From: Parabacteroides sp. PFB2-10
GTDB lineage: Bacteria > Bacteroidota > Bacteroidia > Bacteroidales > Tannerellaceae
Reading direction: 5' to 3'
Length of the DNA stretch: 64,000 nucleotides
Assembly: GCF_029893085.1 (NCBI RefSeq)
Contig: NZ_JARXWI010000004.1
Span: 1-64,000, forward strand
In this document: positions 33,707 to 43,748 of the stretch, one piece after another
How the letters are laid out: the number at the start of each line of letters is the position of its first letter
How positions within the stretch are numbered: position 1 is the stretch's first letter
Program-made: the position numbers and the translations under genes
Notes under the pieces: generated by a model
Seen by the model: the letters and a program-made list of their open reading frames with translations, nothing else
What the model was told of the DNA's origin: nothing
The model's database searches: none

Positions 33707-33715
33707 TACATTTGT
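33707..33715 (+). promoter_or_regulatory. Candidate -7 box of valS
   Basis: TACATTTGT after a T-run matches TAnnTTTG. The leader of about 80 bases to the start at 33799 shows no T-box features. Confidence 0.5.
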
Positions 33716-33798
33716 GCTTTCTTTTGAGTAAGGTGGGTGGGAAGCTCATACCTGTTTGATAAATAAAGTATTAAGAGATATTGTATTAAGTAAGTAGT

Positions 33799-36489
33799 AT
33801 GGAAATCGCAAGTAAGTACAATCCCGCGGAAGTGGAAGGTAAATGGTATCAGTATTGGTTAGACAATCAATTATTTAAGTCGGAGCCCGATGAGCGGGAG
33901 CCTTATACAATCGTCATTCCTCCGCCAAACGTCACCGGGGTGCTTCACATGGGGCATATGCTTAACAATACGATTCAGGATATTCTGGTGCGCCGCGCCC
34001 GTATGCAGGGAAAGAATGCCTGCTGGGTACCGGGTACCGACCATGCCTCGATTGCTACGGAAGCCAAAGTAGTAGGCAAGCTGGCGGAGAAGGGTATCAG
34101 CAAAAACGACCTTACGCGCGAAGCCTTCCTGGAACATGCCTGGGAGTGGAAAGAAGAACACGGGGGTATTATCCTGCAGCAACTACGCCGCTTGGGTGCT
34201 TCCTGCGACTGGGATCGCACCGCCTTTACCATGGATGAAGTCCGTTCGGAAAGTGTGATCAAGGTATTTACCGATCTATATAACAAAGGATTGATTTATC
34301 GGGGCATCCGCATGGTAAACTGGGATCCGCAAGCCTTGACTGCCGTCTCAGACGAGGAGGTGATTTACAAAGAAGAGCATAGCAAACTCTACTACCTGAA
34401 GTATAAAATATGCACAGAGGACAGCCCCCTCAACTCCCCCCAAGGGGGAGCTAAAGAGACTGGCGTGGTCGACTATATCGTGATTGCTACCACCCGCCCG
34501 GAGACGATCCTGGGTGATACGGCCGTATGTGTAAACCCGAATGACCCACGTTATACCTCGCTGAAAGGGAAACGGGTGATTGTGCCGCTGGTGAATCGCT
34601 CTATTCCGGTGATCATGGACGATTATGTAGATATGGAATTCGGTACCGGAGGATTGAAGGTGACACCGGCGCATGATGTGAACGACTATGCACTGGGCGA
34701 GAAATACAACCTGCCGTCGATCGATATCTTCAACGACAACGGAACAATCAACGAAGCCGGCGAATTGTATATCGGTATGGATCGTTTCGATGTACGCAAA
34801 CAGATCACCCTCGACCTGGAGGCAGCCGGACTGCTGGAAAAAGTAGAAGATTACGACAATAAGGTGGGGTATTCGGAACGTACCCATGTGCCTATCGAAC
34901 CGAAGCTATCGATGCAGTGGTTCCTGAAAATGGAGGAGATGGCCAAGCCCGCCCTGGAGGTAGTGATGAATGATGAGTTGAAATTCTATCCTCCGAAGTT
35001 TAAGAATACCTATCGCCACTGGATGGAGAACATAAAGGATTGGTGTATCAGCCGCCAATTGTGGTGGGGACACCGTATCCCGGCCTATTATATAAAAACT
35101 TCCGAAGGAAAATACTTGGGGTATGTTGTCGCTGAAAGCGAAGAAAAAGCGCGTGAGATAGCCCTTGAAAAGCACCCCTCCTTGGGAGGGGATGGGGGAG
35201 GCTTCACCTTGTCTCAGGATGAAGACTGCTTAGATACCTGGTTCTCTTCCTGGTTATGGCCGATCTCCCTTTTCGACGGCATCAACAACCCCGGAAACGA
35301 GGAGATGAAGTATTACTATCCGACCAACGACCTGGTGACCGGCCCGGACATTATATTCTTCTGGGTGGCGCGTATGATTATGGCGGGATATGAATATGAA
35401 AAGGAGATGCCGTTTAAGAATGTCTACTTCACCGGGCTGGTGCGCGACAAGCAGGGACGTAAGATGTCGAAATCACTCGGCAACTCGCCCGATCCACTGG
35501 GGCTGATCGATACCTACGGAGCGGATGGCGTTCGTATGGGGTTGATGCTGACGGCTCCCGCAGGAAACGATATTCCCTTCGACGAATCACTTTGCGAACA
35601 GGGACGTAATTTCAATAATAAGATATGGAACGCCTTCCGCCTGGTGAAAGGTTGGAAGGTAGACGAAGCGATCGCTCAGCCGGAAGCGGCAGCGTCGGCG
35701 GTGAAATGGTTTGAGATGCAGCTCAACAAGACAGCATCCGAGATGGATGATCTATTAGACAAATATCGCTTGAGCGAGGCACTTATGACGGTCTACAAAC
35801 TATTCTGGGATGAGTTCTCTGCCTGGTACCTGGAGATGGTAAAACCGGGATTCGAGCAACCTATCGACAAAGCGACCTACGAAGCGACCCTCTCGTTCTT
35901 CGACTCATTGCTTCGCCTGTTGCATCCGTTTATGCCGTTTATCACCGAAGAGCTCTGGCAGGCACTTGCTCCACGCCAGGCGGGAGAGAGCATTATGATG
36001 GCCGCTATGCCGAAGGGAGACGAAGTAGACAACAACTACCTGATGGCCTTTGAAGCCGTCAAAGAGATCGTCAGCGGGGTACGTACGATCCGTTTGCAAA
36101 AGAATATACCAAACAAAGAAACATTAGAACTACAGGTATTGGGTAACCATAACGAAGCGCTCGACCCGGTAATCAGCAAGATGTGTAACCTATCGGCCAT
36201 TAACAAAGCAACAGAAAAGGCCGCCGGAGCGGTTTCGTTCCTTGTTGGTACCACTGAATATGCTGTTCCGTTGGGCAACCTGATGAACGTGGAGGAAGAA
36301 TTGGCGAAGCTGAACGAGGAACTGATCTATCAGGAAGGATTCCTTGCATCGGTCATAAAAAAACTGAGTAATGAGAGTTTTGTCGGCAAAGCACCTGCCA
36401 AAGTAATTGAGATGGAGCGAAAGAAACAGGCGGATGCAGAAAGTAAGATACAGTCTTTAAAAGATAGCATTGCGGCGTTAAGCAAATAA
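33799..36489 (+). CDS. valS: Valyl-tRNA synthetase
   Basis: The 896-residue class I enzyme charges tRNA-Val. Visible are the HMGH motif (50-53), the CP1 editing domain with [16 protein letters not shown] (555-559), the anticodon-binding helical domain and a C-terminal coiled coil (about 835-896). Two segments look foreign to the family: residues about 206-222 ([10 protein letters not shown]) before ATTRPETI, and about 459-468 ([11 protein letters not shown]) before [11 protein letters not shown]. Each is encoded by a GC-rich palindrome and stays in frame. Otherwise the protein appears full length and functional. It is followed 21 bases later by a sensor kinase gene. Confidence 0.96.
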   Translation: MEIASKYNPAEVEGKWYQYWLDNQLFKSEPDEREPYTIVIPPPNVTGVLHMGHMLNNTIQDILVRRARMQGKNACWVPGTDHASIATEAKVVGKLAEKGISKNDLTREAFLEHAWEWKEEHGGIILQQLRRLGASCDWDRTAFTMDEVRSESVIKVFTDLYNKGLIYRGIRMVNWDPQALTAVSDEEVIYKEEHSKLYYLKYKICTEDSPLNSPQGGAKETGVVDYIVIATTRPETILGDTAVCVNPNDPRYTSLKGKRVIVPLVNRSIPVIMDDYVDMEFGTGGLKVTPAHDVNDYALGEKYNLPSIDIFNDNGTINEAGELYIGMDRFDVRKQITLDLEAAGLLEKVEDYDNKVGYSERTHVPIEPKLSMQWFLKMEEMAKPALEVVMNDELKFYPPKFKNTYRHWMENIKDWCISRQLWWGHRIPAYYIKTSEGKYLGYVVAESEEKAREIALEKHPSLGGDGGGFTLSQDEDCLDTWFSSWLWPISLFDGINNPGNEEMKYYYPTNDLVTGPDIIFFWVARMIMAGYEYEKEMPFKNVYFTGLVRDKQGRKMSKSLGNSPDPLGLIDTYGADGVRMGLMLTAPAGNDIPFDESLCEQGRNFNNKIWNAFRLVKGWKVDEAIAQPEAAASAVKWFEMQLNKTASEMDDLLDKYRLSEALMTVYKLFWDEFSAWYLEMVKPGFEQPIDKATYEATLSFFDSLLRLLHPFMPFITEELWQALAPRQAGESIMMAAMPKGDEVDNNYLMAFEAVKEIVSGVRTIRLQKNIPNKETLELQVLGNHNEALDPVISKMCNLSAINKATEKAAGAVSFLVGTTEYAVPLGNLMNVEEELAKLNEELIYQEGFLASVIKKLSNESFVGKAPAKVIEMERKKQADAESKIQSLKDSIAALSK
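34425..34452 (+). repeat. In-frame palindromic element inside valS, first
   Basis: CTCCCCC (34434-34440) pairs with GGGGGAG (34444-34450) around a three-base loop, preceded by CCCCCTCAA. It encodes part of a segment just before the editing-domain motif ATTRPETI that I do not expect in other ValRS proteins. Confidence 0.6.
35171..35203 (+). repeat. In-frame palindromic element inside valS, second
   Basis: CCCCTCC (35175-35181) pairs with GGAGGGG (35185-35191) around TTG and is followed by ATGGGGGAGGC. This resembles the GC-rich palindromes in the intergenic repeats at about 210-236 and 10420-10452. It encodes a Gly-rich stretch. Confidence 0.6.
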
Positions 36490-36496
36490 ATATTTG

Positions 36497-36505
36497 TATA
36501 TTTGT
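36497..36505 (+). promoter_or_regulatory. Candidate -7 box immediately before the first tandem kinase
   Basis: TATATTTGT ends five bases before the ATG at 36511. If active it would give a nearly leaderless mRNA. A weak TTG lies 14 bases upstream, closer than the usual spacing. Confidence 0.4.
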
Positions 36506-36510
36506 CAATT

Positions 36511-38514
36511 ATGAGGTTCTGTATTTCTATATTACTTCTTGTTTTGAGTGTGTCGGGTGCCTTTGCCCAGCGAGACGCTTTGGCGGATAGCGTGGAGAAT
36601 ATTGTGCGTAACATGCCGGAGAGTGAACGTCTCCCCTATTTGCAGGAAGAGATGCAGAAATACGTACTGACCCCTGCCCGGCTGGTGTATGCCCGCCTGC
36701 TTTATCCCGAGGCGTTGCGCCAACATAATGAAGAGGCAGAGGCAGATGCCATCTATATCATGTCGCGCCATTTTTACGGAGCAAATGGCGACAGCGCCAT
36801 GTATTGGATTGAAAAAGCGGAACCGCTATTCGTTAAACTTGGACGCCTGGAGGATATCTGCCGGATGAAGGCGTGGGTGATCTACCTGTTGAACAAAGGA
36901 GGTCGTTTTGATGAAGTATTGACAGCCGTAGAGGAACTGAGGGCATTCAGCGACAAAGTAGGCTTCCCAGAAGGACGTGAAATGGCTGATCAGGCGATGG
37001 CCGATTTCTATTTCTCTAACAACCTGCAGGAAGATGCCGAACGACTCTACCTGGCTGTGATTGATCGGATGGAAAAGCGAAACGCCCCGCCAGTCAAGCG
37101 TTACTACATCATACGGCAACTAATCACCCGGATGAGTAATCTGCAGAAAAAGCTCGATTACTTAGCCAAAGCGGAAAATCTATTGGAAGATAGCCGGAAG
37201 CGGGGAGAGACAGAGCTCGACTCGGAGAATCCGCTTTATTCGCTGGAATATGTGATCTACCGAACCTATGCGCACACCTATGTGCAATTGGGGGAATACC
37301 CACAGGCATGGACCTATCTTCAGAAAGCCGATTCGGTGGGTACCCTTCATCATCTGCCCTATAAAGAGAGCGAGTTGGAGCAGATCTATTACCAGTACTA
37401 CTATTTTACGGGCGATTACCAAAAAGCGATCGCATATGTTGACCAGTCGATCGAAAATGCGCAAAGTAAAGGGCATACGGATCTTCTCGTACAACAGTTG
37501 AAGCATAAGGCGGATATGCTGAATGAATTGGGACGCTCAAAGGAGGCCTACCAAGTGGCCATGCAGTTTACGCATCTGAAAGATTCGGTCGACAGGCAGT
37601 CATTCCATGAGACGCTGGCGAATGTGCGTACGGAATATGAGGTGGAACGGCTGGAGGTCGAAAAGGAACGCATGGAGGCCAAGGCGAAACAATCACATCA
37701 ACGCATGATGTTTTTGGTTGTCGGATGCCTTATTTTGTGTATTGTCATCGTAGGACTGATCTACCTGATCCGGATTATCAAGCGAAAGCAGGCAGAACTG
37801 AAGATAGCGAAGGAAAAAGCAGAAGAGTCGGATCAATTGAAATCGGCCTTTCTGGCTAATATGAACCACGAAATCCGTACGCCGCTGAATTCCATCGTCG
37901 GCTTCTCCCAGGTACTGATCGAAGAGGAAGAGAAAGAGACCCGTAAGGAGTTTGCCCGGATCATCCAGCACAACAACGAACTGTTGCAACGGCTGATTGC
38001 CGATGTATTGGATATATCGAAAATCGAATCCAATTCGATGTCGCTGATCTATTATCCGCAGGAATTGCCCGGGCTGATGAAAGAGGTGTATGATATGATC
38101 CAGATGCGGATAGAACAGACCCGGTCGAAAGTGAAATTTGCCCTGGATCCGTGCGAAGCATGCATCATAGAGACAGATAGGAACCGCTTGATCCAGATAC
38201 TGATGAATCTGCTTACAAATGCGATGAAGCATACACCGGAGGGTGGTTCTATTCGTTTTGGTTATGAGTTGTTAGGGAAAAATGTTCGCTTCTATGTAGA
38301 GGATACCGGTGAAGGTATTCCGGAAGAAGAACAAAGTAGTATATTTGATCGCTTTGTCCAGTTGACTAATGGAAAGAGAGGAGTCGGATTGGGCTTAGCT
38401 ATATGTAAAGGGTTGGTAACTAAAATGGGCGGATCAATCTGGGTTCACTCGAAGGAGGGAGAAGGCTCGACCTTCTATGTGGAAGTGCCCCAGAAGCGGC
38501 CACAAACTAAATAG
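36511..38514 (+). CDS. Sensor histidine kinase with periplasmic TPR-like domain (tandem copy 1)
   Basis: The 667-residue protein has a signal peptide (MRFCISILLLVLSVSGAFAQ), a helical TPR-like sensor region (about 25-385) and a membrane span (about 397-419). It then has a coiled linker, a HisKA domain with phospho-acceptor His453 in NHEIRTPLNSIVGFSQVL, and an HATPase domain ending near GVGLGLAICKGLVTKMGGSI. No receiver domain is attached and no response regulator is adjacent. The stop is followed at once by the ATG of a close paralog. The ATG at 36511 is used; a TTG nine bases upstream in the same frame lies within the promoter-like box. Confidence 0.9.
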   Translation: MRFCISILLLVLSVSGAFAQRDALADSVENIVRNMPESERLPYLQEEMQKYVLTPARLVYARLLYPEALRQHNEEAEADAIYIMSRHFYGANGDSAMYWIEKAEPLFVKLGRLEDICRMKAWVIYLLNKGGRFDEVLTAVEELRAFSDKVGFPEGREMADQAMADFYFSNNLQEDAERLYLAVIDRMEKRNAPPVKRYYIIRQLITRMSNLQKKLDYLAKAENLLEDSRKRGETELDSENPLYSLEYVIYRTYAHTYVQLGEYPQAWTYLQKADSVGTLHHLPYKESELEQIYYQYYYFTGDYQKAIAYVDQSIENAQSKGHTDLLVQQLKHKADMLNELGRSKEAYQVAMQFTHLKDSVDRQSFHETLANVRTEYEVERLEVEKERMEAKAKQSHQRMMFLVVGCLILCIVIVGLIYLIRIIKRKQAELKIAKEKAEESDQLKSAFLANMNHEIRTPLNSIVGFSQVLIEEEEKETRKEFARIIQHNNELLQRLIADVLDISKIESNSMSLIYYPQELPGLMKEVYDMIQMRIEQTRSKVKFALDPCEACIIETDRNRLIQILMNLLTNAMKHTPEGGSIRFGYELLGKNVRFYVEDTGEGIPEEEQSSIFDRFVQLTNGKRGVGLGLAICKGLVTKMGGSIWVHSKEGEGSTFYVEVPQKRPQTK

Positions 38515-40506
38515 ATGAAAAACATACAAGGTGTTCCGGCAATAGTATTTTGTTTGCTGTTGCTTTTTTCTATACCTGGCGAAGGACAGAACCCGGCAAC
38601 GGTTGATAGTCTGAAGCAACTCGTCGAATCGGTTCCTGATTCGGAGCGATTAGCCTATTTGAATGATCGGTTAGAAGAGAATCTCTCTAATCCCAATCGG
38701 CAGATCTACGCCTATTGGCTGGAAGAAGAGGCGCAAAAACAGAAAAACGAAGCCTATCTGGCGAATGCCCTGTTTGGACTGGTTAAGCATTTCTATGGGA
38801 ACAACCAGGATAGTATGCGGCAAAGAGCGCAACAGTTGTATCCCTTGCTTCTGAAACAATATCGATATGAGGACTTTTTTAGGGTCAAGGGATGGGATGT
38901 CTATATGAGTAACCGGCGTGCCAACAAGGTAGAGGCTTTGACCACCATAGAGGAGATACGGAAGTTAAGCGAAGAATATGATTTCCCGGAAGGTCTGGAA
39001 ATCGCCGATCAGGCTTTGGCCGATTTCTATTTCTCTAACGATATGTACGATGAAGCCGAGCAACTGTATCTCTCTGTTATGCGGCGCATGGAAGCGAGGA
39101 ATGCTCCTCCGGTTAAGATATTTAATATTTACCGTCAGTTGTTCAACCGCCCTGCCATTCCTGAAAAGCGAATTGCCTATCTGAGTCAGGGAAAAGTTTT
39201 TCTGGAGAAATGCAGAAAGGAGGGAATGACCCATTTAGACAAAGAGAATAGCATTCTTGAACAGGAATATGTGATTCATCGGTTTTTAGCCCGGGAATAT
39301 ACTACCGGGAATCAGTTAGAGAAAGCCTGGACGCATTTGCAGTTGGCACAACAGATTGCCGACCAGGAAGGGTTGCATAGAGCCAAAGCGGAACTCGGTG
39401 CCGTCTATGCACTTTATTATCTGCAAAAAGGCGAAAGTGAAAAGGCCATGACCTATATTCTGGAGTTAGAAAAACACAATCGAACCAGAGGATACAGCCA
39501 ACAGCTTCACAATGTACTGTCTTGGAAAGCAACTGCGCTGGAAAAGCTCGGCCGCTTAGATGAATCGCTGCGTGTTACCCGCGAGATGCTTGTATTGAAA
39601 GACTCGATTAACCGCCAGGAATTCAATGCAACATTGGCAAATATCCGTACAAAAAATGAGGTAGAACGCCTGGAACTGGAAGGTCAGCGGATGGAAGCAA
39701 AGGCGAAGCAGACCCGGCAACTGATGATTTTCTTATTGGTTGGATGTTCCGTCCTGCTCTTAGTGATCGTAGTGCTGATCAATATGATGCGTATACTTCG
39801 CCGCAGAAGAGAAGAACTGCGCATTGCCAAAGAGAAGGCAGAAGAGGCTGATGCCTTGAAATCAACCTTCTTAGCTAATATGAACCATGAGATCCGGACA
39901 CCGTTGAATGCCATCGTCGGTTTCTCGCAGATACTGATTGAAGAGGAGGGTAAAGAGGCACGGGAAGAGTTTGCCGGTATTATCCAGAACAATAATGAAC
40001 TACTGCAACGCCTGATCGGTGATGTGTTGGATATCTCCAAGATCGAATCGGATTCGATGTCGCTTGTCTACTCCGTGCAGGATATCCCCGTTCTGATGAA
40101 GGATGTCTATAATATGCTCTCTTTCCGGGTATCTGAGCAGGTAAAGTTTACGCTTGCACCCTGCGAAGCGTTGACATTGGATACGGATCGTAACCGCCTG
40201 ATACAAATCATTACCAATCTGCTTACCAATGCCATCAAGCATACATCACAGGGAGAGATTCGTTTTGGTTATGATCTGCAGGGAGAAAATGTCAGGTTCT
40301 ATGTGGAAGATACCGGCGAAGGCATTCCCGAAAATCAATTGGAAAGTATCTTTGACCGGTTTGCCCAATTGCAGAACGGCAAGAAAGGGGTTGGTCTTGG
40401 CCTGGCTATCTGTAAAGGGCTGGTGACAAAAATGGGCGGTCGCATCTGGGCCACTTCCGAAGTAGGAGTCGGTTCTACCTTCTATGTGTTGCTTCCGGCC
40501 AAATAG
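38515..40506 (+). CDS. Sensor histidine kinase with periplasmic TPR-like domain (tandem copy 2)
   Basis: The 663-residue protein has the same layout as its upstream neighbour: signal peptide, TPR-like sensor region, membrane span (about 402-424), HisKA with His458 in NHEIRTPLNAIVGFSQIL, and HATPase. The kinase halves are very alike and the sensor halves less so (shared ALADFYFSN, ARNAPPVK). There is no intergenic base between the two genes, so they are one transcript. The pattern suggests tandem duplication followed by divergence of the sensed signal. The partner regulator is not visible. Confidence 0.9.
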   Translation: MKNIQGVPAIVFCLLLLFSIPGEGQNPATVDSLKQLVESVPDSERLAYLNDRLEENLSNPNRQIYAYWLEEEAQKQKNEAYLANALFGLVKHFYGNNQDSMRQRAQQLYPLLLKQYRYEDFFRVKGWDVYMSNRRANKVEALTTIEEIRKLSEEYDFPEGLEIADQALADFYFSNDMYDEAEQLYLSVMRRMEARNAPPVKIFNIYRQLFNRPAIPEKRIAYLSQGKVFLEKCRKEGMTHLDKENSILEQEYVIHRFLAREYTTGNQLEKAWTHLQLAQQIADQEGLHRAKAELGAVYALYYLQKGESEKAMTYILELEKHNRTRGYSQQLHNVLSWKATALEKLGRLDESLRVTREMLVLKDSINRQEFNATLANIRTKNEVERLELEGQRMEAKAKQTRQLMIFLLVGCSVLLLVIVVLINMMRILRRRREELRIAKEKAEEADALKSTFLANMNHEIRTPLNAIVGFSQILIEEEGKEAREEFAGIIQNNNELLQRLIGDVLDISKIESDSMSLVYSVQDIPVLMKDVYNMLSFRVSEQVKFTLAPCEALTLDTDRNRLIQIITNLLTNAIKHTSQGEIRFGYDLQGENVRFYVEDTGEGIPENQLESIFDRFAQLQNGKKGVGLGLAICKGLVTKMGGRIWATSEVGVGSTFYVLLPAK

Positions 40507-40600
40507 TTCTCATCCGAAAGAAAGCGGGGCTCAAATCTTATACATTATTAAAAATAGCGGTTTTTTACAGTCGCGTAACCCATGGCGTGAATTATTTGCG

Positions 40601-40609
40601 TATGTTTGC
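40601..40609 (+). promoter_or_regulatory. Candidate -7 box of topA
   Basis: TATGTTTGC matches TAnnTTTGC, 26 bases before the start at 40636. Confidence 0.5.
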
Positions 40610-40635
40610 ACTCGATTTTTAAAAAACTGAGTAAA

Positions 40636-42981
40636 ATGAATAAAAACCTGGTTATTGTAGAGTCACCTGCAAAAGCAAAGACCATTGAAAAATTTCTTGG
40701 TAAAGACTTTAAGGTGCTCTCAAGCTATGGCCATATCCGTGACCTGAAAGCAAAAGAAATTAGTATTGATTTTGAACACAACTACAAACCCGAATATGTT
40801 ATTCCCACGGATAAAAAGAAACTGGTAACCGAACTGAAAAACGAAGCCAAGAAGTCAGAAATGGTATGGCTTGCTTCCGATGAGGATCGCGAAGGGGAAG
40901 CTATCTCGTGGCATCTGAGCGAAGCGCTCAATCTGGATCCGGCTAAAACGAAACGGATCGTATTCCATGAAATTACCAAAAATGCCATATTGCATGCGAT
41001 TGAAACACCGCGTGACATCAATATCGACTTGGTGAATGCGCAACAGGCGCGTCGTGTGCTCGACCGTATTGTCGGGTTCGAGCTTTCGCCGATTCTTTGG
41101 AAAAAGGTGAAGCCGGCGTTGTCGGCCGGACGTGTACAGTCGGTAGCTGTTCGTCTGGTGGTAGAGCGCGAGCGCGAGATCAATGCGTTCGTTTCGGAAG
41201 CCTCTTACCGGGTGATTGCTACTTTCATCTTGCCCGACGGAACGACGCTATTGAAAGCAGAGCTTAACAAACGCCTGAAAGATAAAAAAGAGGTATTGGC
41301 TTTTCTGGAATCATGCAAAGAGGCCTCTTTTGACATAGAAGATATTACCCGCAAACCGGTCAAGAAATCGCCGGCTCCGCCATTCACTACCTCCACCCTG
41401 CAGCAGGAAGCGGCGCGCAAGCTGGGCTTTTCCGTTTCGCAAACAATGACGTTGGCGCAACGACTCTATGAATCAGGATTCATTACCTATATGCGTACCG
41501 ACTCGGTGAACCTGAGCAACCTGGCATTAGGCACTGCCAAAGAGGCGATTCTCGAAGAGTATGGCGAGAAATACTATCAGTTCCGTCAATACAATACAAA
41601 GACTAAAGGAGCGCAAGAGGCACATGAGGCTATCCGCCCTACCTATATATCCCAAACAGAAATATCGGGAACTCCCCAGGAGAAACGACTGTACGAGTTG
41701 ATCCGCAAGCGCACGATCGCCTCTCAGATGGCTGATGCTGAATTGGAACGTACGACCATCACGGTGGGCATCAGCAACCATACGAACGAACGCTTCGTGG
41801 CAACCGGTGAAGTCATCACCTTCGATGGTTTCCTGCAGGTCTACCTCGAGAGCAACGACGAGGAGGGAGAAAGCGAACAAGACAATGGCTTGTTGCCGGC
41901 TGTGAACCTGAAAGATAAGCTCCAGGCACAGGACATCGTAGCCACTGAGCGCTTTACGCAACGTCCGCCCCGCTATACCGAGGCCAGCTTGGTGCGCCGC
42001 ATGGAAGAATTGGGCATTGGACGTCCTTCTACTTACGCGCCTACTATTCAGACGGTGCAGAACCGCGAATATGTAATAAAAGGCGACAAAGACGGTATCA
42101 CCCGTGATTATGAAATTGTTTCGCTGACAAAAGGAAAGATAAAAGAGACGACAAAGAACGAAAAGGTAGGCTTTGATCGCAACAAACTGATGCCTACCGA
42201 TATCGGCACAGTTGTGAATGATTTCCTATTGGAATACTTCCCTGATATCTTAGACTATAACTTCACGGCAAGCGTAGAAAAAGAATTTGACAATATTGCC
42301 GATGGCGAGTTGGAATGGACCAAAGCCATCGATAAGTTCTATAAGCTTTTCCATCCGAAAGTAGATGAGGTAAAAGCCATCCGCACGGAACACAAAGTGG
42401 GCGAACGCGAATTGGGTATTGACCCCAAGAGCGGCAATCCGGTGTTTGTTAAGATCGGACGTTATGGCCCTATCGTGCAGATCGGCCAGGCAAATCCGGA
42501 CGATAAAGAGGCGCCGAAACCGCAGTTTGCCTCTTTGATGAAGGGACAATCCATTGAAACCATCACATTGGAAGAGGCACTGAAGCTATTCGATCTGCCA
42601 CGAACCGTTGGAGAATACAACGGAAAAGAGGTAGTAGCCGCCGTAGGACGCTTCGGCCCATTCATCCGCCACGACGGTAAATTCGTGTCTATCCCGAAAA
42701 CATTGAATCCGCTCTCGATCACATTGGAAGAATCGATCGCCCTGATTGAAGAGAAACAACAGAAGGAGGCACAGCGATTCATTAAGAAGTTCGAAGAAGA
42801 ACCCGAACTGGAAATACTGAACGGCCGCTTTGGCCCGTACATCGCTTATAAGGGAAAGAACTATAAGATCCCGCGTAAAGGCACTAAGCCAGAAGAACTT
42901 ACCCTGGAAGAGGTGCGCCAGATTATTGAGACGGCCGATAAGAATCCGAAACCAGCCAAGAGAGGTGCGAAAAAGAGCTGA
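40636..42981 (+). CDS. topA: DNA topoisomerase I
   Basis: The 781-residue type IA enzyme relaxes negative supercoils. The Toprim domain starts at the N-terminus (VIVESPAKAKTIEKFLG, then WLASDEDREGEAISWHL). The catalytic Tyr285 is in FITYMRTDSVNLS. The C-terminal third consists of topoisomerase-type repeats with GRYGPIVQIG, GRFGPFIRHDGKF and GRFGPYIAYKGKNY, and it ends in a Lys-rich tail. No cysteine zinc ribbons are present, unlike E. coli TopA. ATG at 40636 is chosen; an in-frame TTG at 40606 lies inside the promoter box. Confidence 0.96.
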   Translation: MNKNLVIVESPAKAKTIEKFLGKDFKVLSSYGHIRDLKAKEISIDFEHNYKPEYVIPTDKKKLVTELKNEAKKSEMVWLASDEDREGEAISWHLSEALNLDPAKTKRIVFHEITKNAILHAIETPRDINIDLVNAQQARRVLDRIVGFELSPILWKKVKPALSAGRVQSVAVRLVVEREREINAFVSEASYRVIATFILPDGTTLLKAELNKRLKDKKEVLAFLESCKEASFDIEDITRKPVKKSPAPPFTTSTLQQEAARKLGFSVSQTMTLAQRLYESGFITYMRTDSVNLSNLALGTAKEAILEEYGEKYYQFRQYNTKTKGAQEAHEAIRPTYISQTEISGTPQEKRLYELIRKRTIASQMADAELERTTITVGISNHTNERFVATGEVITFDGFLQVYLESNDEEGESEQDNGLLPAVNLKDKLQAQDIVATERFTQRPPRYTEASLVRRMEELGIGRPSTYAPTIQTVQNREYVIKGDKDGITRDYEIVSLTKGKIKETTKNEKVGFDRNKLMPTDIGTVVNDFLLEYFPDILDYNFTASVEKEFDNIADGELEWTKAIDKFYKLFHPKVDEVKAIRTEHKVGERELGIDPKSGNPVFVKIGRYGPIVQIGQANPDDKEAPKPQFASLMKGQSIETITLEEALKLFDLPRTVGEYNGKEVVAAVGRFGPFIRHDGKFVSIPKTLNPLSITLEESIALIEEKQQKEAQRFIKKFEEEPELEILNGRFGPYIAYKGKNYKIPRKGTKPEELTLEEVRQIIETADKNPKPAKRGAKKS

Positions 42982-43004
42982 TCGCTCTCTTTTATAATAA
43001 TAGG

Positions 43005-43040
43005 AAAGCCCTTGCAGACATCAACCTCTGCAAGGGCTTT
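43005..43040 (+). terminator. Intrinsic terminator downstream of topA
   Basis: A perfect 13-bp stem (AAAGCCCTTGCAG at 43005-43017 with its complement at 43028-43040) is followed by T-rich sequence, 23 bases past the topA stop. Confidence 0.88.
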
Positions 43041-43091
43041 TTCGCTTTGTAAATATAGTTTTCCGGCAGTTGTATCATCAGATATTTTTCC

Positions 43092-43100
43092 TACTTTTGC
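43092..43100 (+). promoter_or_regulatory. Promoter of the plasmid pRiA4b-like gene and miaA
   Basis: TACTTTTGC matches the -7 consensus and a TTG (43070-43072) lies 19 bases upstream, the expected -33 distance. The leader is about 80 bases. Confidence 0.6.
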
Positions 43101-43187
43101 AAAAAGATAGGATGCATCCCGGCCTGATTTAAGCGAACCCGGCATGGCATTCGATTTTTATTGTTAAAGCACCTAAACATTACAAAT

Positions 43188-43748
43188 ATGATATTCAGAT
43201 TTCTTATCTTATCAGATGAAGCAGATGACTTCAAACGCGAGATCCGCATCGATGCAGAAGCTACCTTTCTGGAGTTGCATGATGTCTTGCTTGATTCCGT
43301 CGGATACAGTCGTGACCAGATAACCTCTTTCTTTATCTGCGACGATGACTGGAGTAAGAAGATGGAAGTGACCCGGGTAGAAATGGACACCTCTTCGGAA
43401 GTCGACAACTACATTATGGAAGAGACGCAGTTGGAAGAGCTGTTGGAAGACGAACATCAGAAGCTTCTTTTTGTATTTGATTACCTGACCGAGCGTGCTT
43501 TCTTTATGGAATTGCGCGAGATCATCCCCGGGCAGAACCTGGCCGATCCGGTTGTCAGCAAATCGGTTGGTATGGCTCCTCCTCAGATCATGGCTTTCGA
43601 TGAGATTGACACCAAGACAATCACTGCTGCCAGCGTAGGCGAAGAGTTCTATGGTGACTCGGAATATGATATGGACGAACTCGACGGTGCCGGATTCGAA
43701 GGGCTGGATAGTATCAGCGAAGATATGTTCAGCGACGAAAGCTTCTGA
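43188..43748 (+). CDS. Plasmid pRiA4b ORF-3-like (IS1096 TnpR-like) protein
   Basis: The 186-residue acidic protein matches the family named after plasmid pRiA4b ORF-3 and the IS1096 passenger gene: [19 protein letters not shown] at the start and [20 protein letters not shown] in the middle, with a very acidic C-terminus. Despite the name, nothing here suggests a mobile element; no transposase or terminal repeats are present and the gene is coupled to miaA (one-base overlap, TGATG). Function is unknown. ATG at 43188 is preferred to a TTG-type upstream start. Confidence 0.82.
   Translation: MIFRFLILSDEADDFKREIRIDAEATFLELHDVLLDSVGYSRDQITSFFICDDDWSKKMEVTRVEMDTSSEVDNYIMEETQLEELLEDEHQKLLFVFDYLTERAFFMELREIIPGQNLADPVVSKSVGMAPPQIMAFDEIDTKTITAASVGEEFYGDSEYDMDELDGAGFEGLDSISEDMFSDESF

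Noticed and set aside
33707-33798. T-box leader before valS
   Set aside because: The leader is short and has neither the T-box sequence nor a terminator/antiterminator pair.
43188-43748. Mobile element passenger gene, from the family name IS1096 TnpR
   Set aside because: No transposase, terminal repeats or target duplication; the gene is coupled to miaA and looks resident. The name is historical.
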